Notes under the pieces: model-generated
Told to the model about the DNA's origin: nothing
Seen by the model: the letters and a program-made list of their open reading frames with translations, nothing else
The model's database searches: none
Part shown: one piece after another, positions 1 through 5,492 of the stretch
How positions within the stretch are numbered: the first letter of the stretch is position 1
Layout: every line of letters starts with the position of its first letter
Translations under genes and position numbers: made by a program
Source of the DNA: Pseudomonadota bacterium
GTDB lineage: Bacteria > Pseudomonadota > Gammaproteobacteria > Burkholderiales > Burkholderiaceae_D
Assembly: GCA_023409175.1 (NCBI GenBank)
Contig: JAEYIG010000041.1
Coordinates: 1 to 6,308, forward strand
Reading direction: 5' to 3'
Length of the DNA: 6,308 nt

Positions 1-2
1 TT

Positions 3-956
3 TCATCATTGCAGCAGGTCCGGCTCGTTTCCGTGACGGAAAATGACGATGGGCAACGGATCGACAACTTCCTTTTCCGTACCTGTAAAGGCGTTCCGAA
101 AAGCCATATTTACCGGATCCTTCGTTCCGGCGAGGTGCGGGTAAACAAGAAGCGCATCGACCAGACTTACCGCCTGCAGGCCGGCGACACGATCCGGATT
201 CCGCCGATCAAGATTGCCGAACGGGAAGAGAAACACGTTCCCGGCGCCAGTTTCGATGTCCTGTATGAGGACGAGAGCATCCTGGTCATCAACAAGCCGG
301 CCGGGGTGGCGGTGCATGGCGGTTCCGGCGTGTCTTATGGCGTTATCGAACAGTTGCGTGCTGCGCGTCCCAATGCGAAGTTCCTGGAACTCGTTCACCG
401 GCTGGACAAGGAAACGTCCGGCATTCTTGTGCTGGCGAAAAAGCGTTCGGCACTGGTCAAATTGCATGAGCAGATCCGTGAAGGCACTGTCGACAAACGG
501 TATCAGGCATTGGTGAAGGGCGACTGGAAGAACCAGCGCCAGCACGTCAGGTTGCCCTTGCTGAGATATCACACTGCCGAGGGAGAACGCCGGGTCAGGG
601 TCGATGCCGGGGGCGTCGCATCCCATACCGTTTTCAACGTGTTGAAACGTTTCCCTGAATTTACCCTTTTGGAAGCGGAACTGAAGACAGGGCGTACGCA
701 CCAGATCCGGGTGCATCTCGCTTCTTCCGGACACGTCATTGCCGGTGATGAAAAATACGGCGATTTTGAGCTGAACCGGGAAATCCAGAAGGGAAAAAGG
801 GGTGAGGATGCATTGAAACGCATGTTTTTGCATGCCTATAAAATCACGTTCACCCATCCGGAAACCGGCAAGCCAGTGACCATTTCCGCCCCGTTGCCGG
901 ACGAGTGTTCAGGATACCTGAAAGGCCTTGAAGCCGAAAACGACAAAGACTCGTGA
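3..956 (+). CDS. rluC: 23S rRNA pseudouridine synthase RluC (5' end outside window)
   Basis: Converts specific uridines of 23S rRNA to pseudouridine (955, 2504 and 2580 in E. coli) in the cytoplasm. Counting the TTG codon at position 9 as residue 1, an S4 RNA-binding domain covers about residues 15-70, with GQRIDNFL and the stretch VRVNKKR. The catalytic domain follows, with INKPAGVAVHGGSG near 94-107, the RluA-family motif HRLDKETSG with catalytic Asp133, and the late motif GRTHQIRVH. The length and almost every block match E. coli RluC as I remember it. The frame is open back to the first base and family members have extra N-terminal residues, so the true start is probably upstream; TTG at 9 is the only start-like codon in view and has no room for a ribosome site. 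It ends with TGA at 954-956. A 113-bp gap separates it from the phosphatase gene. Confidence in the function is very high. Confidence 0.96.
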   Translation, partial: SSLQQVRLVSVTENDDGQRIDNFLFRTCKGVPKSHIYRILRSGEVRVNKKRIDQTYRLQAGDTIRIPPIKIAEREEKHVPGASFDVLYEDESILVINKPAGVAVHGGSGVSYGVIEQLRAARPNAKFLELVHRLDKETSGILVLAKKRSALVKLHEQIREGTVDKRYQALVKGDWKNQRQHVRLPLLRYHTAEGERRVRVDAGGVASHTVFNVLKRFPEFTLLEAELKTGRTHQIRVHLASSGHVIAGDEKYGDFELNREIQKGKRGEDALKRMFLHAYKITFTHPETGKPVTISAPLPDECSGYLKGLEAENDKDS

Positions 957-964
957 CCTATTTA

Positions 965-1001
965 CGGTAAAATCCGGTTTTGACAAACCATTTATTTACC
1001 G
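965..1001 (+). promoter_or_regulatory. Two-stage hairpin with a TAAAAT -10-like box between rluC and the phosphatase gene
   Basis: CGGTAAA (965-971) pairs with TTTACCG (995-1001), and inside it GGTTT (976-980) pairs with AAACC (985-989) around a TGAC loop. Small internal loops separate the two stems. No T run follows, so this is not a standard terminator. The hexamer TAAAAT at 968-973 is a good -10 match, but no convincing -35 lies 16-18 bases upstream. It could be a weak promoter for the phosphatase and sppA, a processing site in a longer transcript, or chance. Confidence 0.3.
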
Positions 1002-1069
1002 GCCCCAGTCTCCGTTTCCCGCCAAACCGGAAGACGCCTGGATTAGGGCCGGACAAGGATTGATTCGAT

Positions 1070-1729
1070 ATGTCCAAACAACAATTCAGCCTGATCGTTT
1101 TCGATTGGGATGGCACCCTGATGGACAGTACGTCCGCGATCGTCAAAAGCCTTCAGGATTCCGCTGCCGATCTGGGATTGCCGACGCCTGACCGGAAAAA
1201 AGCGGCCCATGTGATCGGGCTTGGCCTTCGGGAAGCGCTTGAAACCGTCCTGCCGGACGTCAGCCCCGACTATTATCCCCAGCTGGTTGAACGTTATCGC
1301 ACCCATTTCCTGAAAAACAGTGTCTCGTTATCGCTTTTCGATGGCGTCCGCGACATGCTCGATGACCTGAAAAAACAGGGTTACGTCCTGGCTGTGGCTA
1401 CCGGCAAGAGCCGGGCGGGCTTGAATCGTGCCATTGATGAAGTCGGTTTGCAGGGATATTTCGATGCCAGCCGCACGGCGGATGAAACGCATTCCAAACC
1501 TCATCCGGCGATGCTCCTGGAATTGACCGAACAGCTTGGCGAACCGATGGGCCGGACGGTCATGATCGGCGATACGACACACGATTTGCTGATGGCGAAC
1601 AATGCCGGTGCCAGGGGGATCGCTGTACAATACGGCGCGCATTCTCCTGCAGAACTCCAGCTGATGCATCCCATGTATTCGGCCGATTCGGTCGAGGAAT
1701 TGCACCGCTGGCTGAATGAAAACGCCTGA
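1070..1729 (+). CDS. HAD-family hydrolase, phosphoglycolate phosphatase-like
   Basis: A 219-residue soluble hydrolase of the haloacid dehalogenase superfamily, subfamily IA, expected to remove phosphate from a small phosphorylated metabolite in a Mg2+-dependent way. All four motifs are visible. Motif I is FDWDGTL, with nucleophile Asp12 and acid/base Asp14. Motif II is Thr111 in VATGKS. Motif III is Lys143 in SKPHP. Motif IV is GDTTHD, with Asp168 and Asp172. The alpha-helical cap lies between motifs I and II, about residues 18-90. The ATG has AAGGA at 1055-1059, ten bases upstream. It lies 38 bp before sppA and may be co-transcribed with it. Genes in this place in Burkholderiales are often called gph, but the true substrate cannot be read from sequence; other sugar phosphates or nucleotides are possible. 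I therefore give no symbol. Confidence 0.93.
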   Translation: MSKQQFSLIVFDWDGTLMDSTSAIVKSLQDSAADLGLPTPDRKKAAHVIGLGLREALETVLPDVSPDYYPQLVERYRTHFLKNSVSLSLFDGVRDMLDDLKKQGYVLAVATGKSRAGLNRAIDEVGLQGYFDASRTADETHSKPHPAMLLELTEQLGEPMGRTVMIGDTTHDLLMANNAGARGIAVQYGAHSPAELQLMHPMYSADSVEELHRWLNENA

Positions 1730-1767
1730 TTATCAACCTGTACCTGTTTATGCGGAAGTGACTGATC

Positions 1768-2715
1768 ATGAGTGAAAACGGCTGGGAACGCGAAGTTCTC
1801 GAAAAACTGATGCTGCAAACCCTGAAAGAACAGCGGGCACGCCGCCGTTGGGGGATCTTTTTCAAGCTGACGACGATCATCCTGGTCATCATTGCCATCG
1901 TTTCAATCAAAAGCCTCTCTTTTTCCAGCAAGGAAGCCGTTCCCGTGCAAAAACATACGGCCATGGTTGAAATCCGCGGCACGATTGATTCATCTGGCAA
2001 TTCATCTGCCGCCAATGTCATCAAGGCACTCGACAAAGCCTTTGAGGAACCGTTGGCAACTGGCGTCATCCTGAAAATCAACAGTCCCGGAGGAAGCCCT
2101 GTTCAGGCGGGCATGATTTATGACGAAATCCGCCGCCTCCGTCAGGTATATCCGGACAAACCCCTGTATGTCGTCGTAGAGGAATTGTGCGCATCCGGCG
2201 GGTATTACGTCGCCGCGGCAGCTGACAGGATTTATGTCGACAAGGCCAGTATCGTCGGTTCGATCGGCGTCATGATCAATGGTTTCGGCGTGACCGGCCT
2301 GATGCAGAAACTCGGTATCGAGCGCCGCCTGCTGACCGCTGGCGAAAACAAGGGATTCCTCGATCCGTTCAGTCCACAGACGCCGCAACAGGTGCAATAC
2401 GCCCAATCCATGCTGAACCAGATCCACCAGCAATTCATCGAGGTCGTGCGTCAGGGCCGGGGTGACAGGCTGAAAGATAACAGGGAGATCTTCAGCGGAC
2501 TGGTGTTCCTGGGCCCTGAAGCGATCAATCTGGGACTGGCGGACGATCTCGGAACCGTCGAAAGCGTTGCCCGCGACGTGATCAAGGCACCCGATATCGT
2601 CGATTACACCGAACAGGAAAGGCTTTCAGACCGTTTCCTGAAAAAATTCGGGGCGTCGGTCGGTTATGGCGCAGCACAGGCTGGCCTTGACTGGAACCCT
2701 GTTCCCTTGCGTTAA
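1768..2715 (+). CDS. sppA: Membrane-anchored S49 signal peptide peptidase (SppA/SohB type)
   Basis: A serine protease of family S49 that degrades signal peptides left in the membrane after secretion. The 315 residues begin with a charged cytoplasmic tail, then one transmembrane anchor at about 31-47, so the protease domain should face the periplasm. NSPGGS (105-110) fits the oxyanion region. Ser143 in CASGGYY is the expected nucleophile and Lys195 in AGENKG the general base. Their 52-residue spacing equals that of Ser147/Lys199 in Bacillus subtilis SppA. The length is that of the short single-domain form, which works as a ring-shaped oligomer, not the double-length E. coli SppA. GGAAG at 1754-1758 lies nine bases before the ATG. 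The start WEREVLEKLMLQTLKEQRARRRWGI is typical of betaproteobacterial homologues. A terminator follows at 2729-2773. Confidence 0.94.
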   Translation: MSENGWEREVLEKLMLQTLKEQRARRRWGIFFKLTTIILVIIAIVSIKSLSFSSKEAVPVQKHTAMVEIRGTIDSSGNSSAANVIKALDKAFEEPLATGVILKINSPGGSPVQAGMIYDEIRRLRQVYPDKPLYVVVEELCASGGYYVAAAADRIYVDKASIVGSIGVMINGFGVTGLMQKLGIERRLLTAGENKGFLDPFSPQTPQQVQYAQSMLNQIHQQFIEVVRQGRGDRLKDNREIFSGLVFLGPEAINLGLADDLGTVESVARDVIKAPDIVDYTEQERLSDRFLKKFGASVGYGAAQAGLDWNPVPLR

Positions 2716-2728
2716 CCCTTTTCTGGCG

Positions 2729-2773
2729 TGTCCGGCATTCAGGTAAAATTGAATCCGGACATTTATTTTTTTT
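2729..2773 (+). terminator. Intrinsic terminator after sppA
   Basis: TGTCCGG and ATTC (2729-2740, with one bulged C at 2736) pair with GAATCCGGACA (2751-2761), giving 11 base pairs and a ten-base loop. The run TTTATTTTTTTT (2762-2773) follows directly. This is a textbook rho-independent terminator 13 bases past the sppA stop codon. It separates the housekeeping block from the secreted-protein genes. Confidence 0.85.
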
Positions 2774-2861
2774 GCGTTTTGCTGTTACTATTGGGACAAT
2801 TCTTCCTGATAGATGAAGATAAGGGCAGATCGCCTGTTTTACCGAGCTGATGGAGGCTTGA

Positions 2862-3329
2862 ATGTCAAAACGAATCCTGACGGGTTTGGCTGGAATTGCT
2901 TTGGGACTGGCCGTTTTCAATGTGGCCAGCGCACAGGATGTCACTGGTCCGGGTAAAAGTGTCCTGTCATCCCGACAGCAGCAAGTCATCCGTAACGAGT
3001 TTTCCAAACTCGAACCCCCGTCCGAACGCCAGATGGCGATGGACTGGAGCGACGCCAAAAAAGTGGGTGAAACCATGTGCCGTCCGGCAGCCCTGCGGTA
3101 TTTCAGGAAACAATACAGGGATGCAGACCGTGTTTTCCTCGGTAACGACCAGAGCGACAGCCTGAAGCTGGAAGGAAACGAACTGCTGACGGGAACCGGT
3201 CAGGTCAGGGCGGGTGGAACCTGGCATTACTTCAATTTTTCGTGCCAGTTGAATCCGCGAAATGGCCGCGCCATTTCATTCAAGGCTGATGTCACCCGAT
3301 CTGAAACTTACATCCGGCAACCGATTTGA
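2862..3329 (+). CDS. Small secreted protein, DUF930-like
   Basis: A 155-residue exported protein of unknown function. The signal peptide is clear: a basic start (SKR), a hydrophobic core at about 5-21 and a likely cleavage after ASA at residue 24, leaving a mature chain of about 131 residues. The mature part has exactly two cysteines, Cys73 and Cys128, which could form a disulfide in the periplasm. The order of features (Cys, then DADRVFLG, LTGTGQVR, GTWHYFNFSC, ISF) resembles what I remember of DUF930 proteins, with a conserved Trp near the second Cys. That family name is only moderately sure. GGAGG at 2852-2856, five bases from the ATG, fixes the start. The gene after it begins 29 bp on, so the two are probably one operon. 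A promoter must lie in 2774-2850, but I find no convincing -35/-10 pair there. Confidence 0.85.
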   Translation: MSKRILTGLAGIALGLAVFNVASAQDVTGPGKSVLSSRQQQVIRNEFSKLEPPSERQMAMDWSDAKKVGETMCRPAALRYFRKQYRDADRVFLGNDQSDSLKLEGNELLTGTGQVRAGGTWHYFNFSCQLNPRNGRAISFKADVTRSETYIRQPI

Positions 3330-3348
3330 CTGAAAGAAAGGGATTGAT

Positions 3349-3355
3349 AAGGAAG
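3349..3355 (+). promoter_or_regulatory. Ribosome binding site that fixes the start at 3359
   Basis: AAGGAAG lies just before the ATG at 3359, with AAGGA five bases from it. The longer reading from TTG at 3326 has no such site, overlaps the upstream stop codon, and would put eleven polar residues before the signal peptide. Confidence 0.75.
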
Positions 3356-3358
3356 ACC

Positions 3359-4066
3359 ATGAGAAAACAGGATATCGCCAAAGTCTTGCTTGTCTTATGC
3401 GGCATTCTGCCGCTGGCTTCCTTTTCGTTCGCCGGAAATCAGGATAAACCCCTGAATCCGGAAGACGTCCCTTCGGAATGCAAAAAAAACGGCGCAGTGA
3501 TTGATGTCAATACCTTGCGCAAGCGTATCGCATCGACGCCCAAAAAGACCAGTACATGGATCGACAGCACCTATGGCTTCCAGTTCATTTATCCTGCGGG
3601 ATTGAAGCCAACTCACCAGTTTCCCGCAACTTATCTGCAGCCAGGCAACTGGAGTTATTTCGGGCAGAAAGACAATGGGCGCAAGCTGGTATCGGTTCCC
3701 ATCCCGACCACTCCCCAAAAGACGACGGTTGCCGATATCCGGATCGGCGTGAGCAGTGATCCGGCCGTCGTTTCGCAATGCCGTGCGCTGCCATCCAATG
3801 CCGACCCGAAAAGCCTGAAAACCTATAAGCACAACGACATTGTCTATACCTACTTCACGGCCCGGGACGCGGCCATGATGAAAAGGATTTCCGTCGAGGC
3901 ATTCCGTACAGTCCATCAGGACAAGTGCTATTCCATCGAACTGATGGTCAATTCCGTCGATCCTTCCGTCCAGGAGCCGCCAGACAATTCCGCCATGACG
4001 CCGGATCTGGCCATGAAGAGGCTGAATGCCCTCTGGCGCCAGATGGACTTCAGGTGGCTTCCCTGA
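3359..4066 (+). CDS. Secreted protein of unknown function
   Basis: I do not recognise this 235-residue protein. It starts with a standard Sec signal peptide: MRKQ, a hydrophobic core at about 9-20, and likely cleavage after SFA at residue 25. The mature chain of about 210 residues has three cysteines (41, 141, 190), one near the N-terminus and two later, so a single disulfide with one spare Cys is possible. STYGFQFIYPAGL (70-82) resembles the opening strand of many small exported beta-rich domains. It is followed by alternating strand-like segments such as LVSVPIP, ADIRIGV, IVYTYFTA and CYSIELMVN. The end is LNALWRQMDFRWLP. No membrane segment, lipobox or catalytic motif is visible. It follows the DUF930-like gene by 29 bp on the same strand, so the pair is probably co-expressed in the envelope. 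A long antisense reading over the same bases lacks such signals. Confidence 0.85.
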   Translation: MRKQDIAKVLLVLCGILPLASFSFAGNQDKPLNPEDVPSECKKNGAVIDVNTLRKRIASTPKKTSTWIDSTYGFQFIYPAGLKPTHQFPATYLQPGNWSYFGQKDNGRKLVSVPIPTTPQKTTVADIRIGVSSDPAVVSQCRALPSNADPKSLKTYKHNDIVYTYFTARDAAMMKRISVEAFRTVHQDKCYSIELMVNSVDPSVQEPPDNSAMTPDLAMKRLNALWRQMDFRWLP

Positions 4067-4097
4067 TTGCCATCCCATTTCCCTAAACTCAAAAATT

Positions 4098-4112
4098 GCC
4101 TGTGAAACAGGC
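4098..4112 (+). other. Short hairpin after the secreted-protein operon
   Basis: GCCTGT pairs with ACAGGC around a GAA loop, giving six perfect base pairs 31 bases past the stop codon. No T run follows, so it would not be an intrinsic terminator. It may stabilise the 3' end of the mRNA. Confidence 0.35.
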
Positions 4113-4174
4113 CGGATAACTCCATGTCGTCGGTCTTGGCGCGATATCCAGACGGGGTTTTCATCTATGCAGGT

Positions 4175-4206
4175 GAGCCAAAAGGATTGGCCAATCCTTT
4201 TGTCTC
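4175..4206. terminator. 32-nt near-perfect palindrome, possible bidirectional terminator
   Basis: The inner 24 bases (4179-4202) are a perfect palindrome, with arms CAAAAGGATTGG and CCAATCCTTTTG. After one mismatch (4178/4203) the pairing goes on with GAG/CTC, so 15 of 16 positions pair. As RNA it would form a strong hairpin with a GGCC-centred tip and A/T-rich arms, similar to bidirectional terminators whose U run is part of the stem. No extra T run follows on either strand. A dyad binding site for a dimeric regulator is the main alternative. Confidence 0.5.
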
Positions 4207-4311
4207 CAGAACCCATAAATCATGAAAGACACCATGACGGACAGGGGTGCCGTATTGGCAGGGATGGAAAAAGCAGCCTCTTGAATTATATGAAAAAAAT
4301 ATAGATGCCCA

Positions 4312-4331
4312 ATAAAAAAAGTATTTTTTAT
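4312..4331 (+). other. All-A/T hairpin upstream of the transporter gene
   Basis: ATAAAAAA (4312-4319) pairs with TTTTTTAT (4324-4331) around AGTA. Pairing is perfect but entirely A/T, so the RNA hairpin would be weak. The A tract followed by a T tract is more likely to bend the DNA or act as an UP-element-like promoter aid, about 75-95 bases before the transporter start. Confidence 0.3.
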
Positions 4332-4406
4332 ATGGATTCTGAAGGAATACACTGACACTATCGGTTTGGTTTTTTTTCAATTTTGTCTGCATAGTGAGGT
4401 GCCACC

Positions 4407-5315
4407 ATGAAAGCCGTGATAGCCTTTGCCAGGAACTGGACATTGCCGCTCGGCATCATTCTCGGGGCGGTGGGATTTCCCGTTTTCCGGCATTTCGATT
4501 TTCTGGTGCCGACCCTGATCTTTACCATGCTCTTGCTGACGTTTTCGAAAATCCCGCTTTCAAACCTCAAGTTCGGCACTTTCCATTTCCTGATGGTCGC
4601 CGTCCAGCTCGTCGGAAGCGTTGTCGTCTACGCTGCGTTAAGGCCGTTCAACGTCATTATCGCCGAAGCGGCGATGGTCATCATCATGACGCCGACGGGA
4701 ACGGCCACGGCCGTTGTTACCCAGAAACTCGGTGGCAATGCCGCGAGCCTGACCAGTTACATGATCCTCTCCAATCTGGCCGCCGCCATTGCCGCGCCCC
4801 TGTTTTTCCCTTTCATCCATCCGATGGCGGGCAATATCGGCTTTTGGGAAGCGTTTTTCATCATCCTGCAAAAAGTCTTCCCGTTGCTGATCCTGCCTTT
4901 CATCATGGCGATGGCGATCAGGCGTTTCACGCCGGCATTGGGGCAATTGCTGGCAAAATGGCAGGAATGGGCTTTTTACCTGTGGGGCATCACCCTCATG
5001 ATCGTCATAGCACGGACGGTCAATACACTGGTCAATGAGCCCAATGACGGCATGATGGCGTTCTGGCTGATGGTTTGTGCCGGTGTCATTTGCTGCGTGC
5101 TTTTCACGTGCGGAAAATGGGTCGGCTCGATCTTCAATGACCGGATCACCGCCGGGCAGGCAATGGGACAGAAGAACGCCATCCTCACGGTCTGGCTGTC
5201 GCAGACCTACCTGAATCCCATTACGGCTGTCGCTGCGAGTTCATACATCGTCTGGCAGAACATGTTCAATGCATGGCAGTTGTGGAAAAAGAGGCAGGAA
5301 GAGGAAGGGAAGTGA
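4407..5315 (+). CDS. BASS-family (bile acid:sodium symporter) transporter
   Basis: A 302-residue inner-membrane protein with about nine or ten hydrophobic helices, near 11-26, 32-48, 59-78, 84-105, 115-135, 148-170, 187-208, 217-235 and 255-285. Its length and layout fit the BASS/SBF superfamily of sodium-coupled organic anion carriers. Two stretches match the family's unwound crossing helices: TPTGTATAVVTQKLGGNAAS (95-114) and GQKNAILTVWLSQTYLNP (254-271). In the second, the acidic sodium ligand of studied members (Glu260 of the Neisseria ASBT homologue) appears to be Gln or Ala here, so the ion site may differ. The substrate cannot be read from sequence; a carboxylate or sulfonate is a family-based guess. 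GAGGT at 4396-4400, six bases before ATG, supports the start. It appears to be a single-gene unit. The tail WKKRQEEEGK is charged and cytoplasmic. Confidence 0.85.
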   Translation: MKAVIAFARNWTLPLGIILGAVGFPVFRHFDFLVPTLIFTMLLLTFSKIPLSNLKFGTFHFLMVAVQLVGSVVVYAALRPFNVIIAEAAMVIIMTPTGTATAVVTQKLGGNAASLTSYMILSNLAAAIAAPLFFPFIHPMAGNIGFWEAFFIILQKVFPLLILPFIMAMAIRRFTPALGQLLAKWQEWAFYLWGITLMIVIARTVNTLVNEPNDGMMAFWLMVCAGVICCVLFTCGKWVGSIFNDRITAGQAMGQKNAILTVWLSQTYLNPITAVAASSYIVWQNMFNAWQLWKKRQEEEGK

Positions 5316-5373
5316 AACCTGTCAGGTTGATTTGAAATACAGGCAAATCGGACTATTCATTTGTAAAGTGTTT

Positions 5374-5379
5374 TAAAAT
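5374..5379 (+). promoter_or_regulatory. TAAAAT -10-like box upstream of the beta-lactamase gene
   Basis: TAAAAT matches the -10 consensus at five of six bases, and the nine bases TAAAATCCG also occur in the gap after rluC (968-976). No good -35 lies 16-18 bases upstream. If it is used, the beta-lactamase mRNA would have a leader of about 105 bases containing the 5432-5465 hairpin. Confidence 0.2.
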
Positions 5380-5431
5380 CCGCTGATTGAAAAGTCCCCA
5401 TTACCGTTATTGATTTTATCGAATGGAAATG

Positions 5432-5465
5432 AAAAAGACATTATGGCCATGATAATGTCTTTTTT
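5432..5465 (+). terminator. Strong intrinsic terminator between transporter and beta-lactamase
   Basis: AAAAAGACATTAT (5432-5444) pairs perfectly with ATAATGTCTTTTT (5452-5464) over 13 base pairs, with a seven-base GGCCATG loop. Six T (5460-5465) end the right arm, and the left arm's A run would give U's on the opposite strand, so it could work in both directions. It lies 117 bases past the transporter stop and 27 bases before the beta-lactamase start, so it would also sit in that gene's leader if its promoter is upstream. Confidence 0.8.
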
Positions 5466-5492
5466 GCATAAAAAGCAAAACCCCAAAATACC

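Larger units (their letters stand above)
4067..4406. other. Non-coding stretch with several inverted repeats
   Basis: These 340 bases separate the secreted-protein operon from the transporter. I find no gene of convincing length. From left to right the stretch holds a small hairpin (4098-4112), a long palindrome (4175-4206), a 20-codon reading frame without a ribosome site (4222-4284), and an AT-rich part (about 4281-4380) with an all-A/T hairpin and a run of eight T (4370-4377). The transporter promoter should lie in the AT-rich part, but no -35/-10 pair with good spacing stands out. Confidence 0.6.

Noticed and set aside
6..857. 283-codon open frame on the minus strand over rluC
   Set aside because: It is antisense to a clear RluC, and its translation has no recognisable motifs and the His/Arg/Asp-rich make-up typical of shadow frames.
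980..985. Perfect TTGACA -35 box after rluC
   Set aside because: The bases 16-18 positions downstream are C/G-rich (around 1002-1009) with no -10 box, so it does not make a promoter.
3395..4216. 273-codon open frame on the minus strand over the unknown secreted-protein gene
   Set aside because: It is longer than the + strand gene, but lacks a signal peptide or domain and has shadow-like composition. The + strand gene has a ribosome site, a signal peptide and operon context.
4222..4284. 20-codon frame MKDTMTDRGAVLAGMEKAAS in the non-coding stretch
   Set aside because: No ribosome site precedes either ATG and nothing else supports translation; it could be a gene remnant or chance.
4364..4380. 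T run before the transporter as a terminator
   Set aside because: No stable hairpin lies directly upstream of the T run.
4394..5038. 214-codon frame on the + strand overlapping the transporter
   Set aside because: It is a shifted reading of the BASS gene, rich in His, Arg and Pro and without membrane segments; the BASS frame has the motifs and the ribosome site.
5316..5328. AACCT/AGGTT hairpin directly after the transporter stop as its terminator
   Set aside because: The stem has only five base pairs and no T run; the hairpin at 5432-5465 is a much better terminator.
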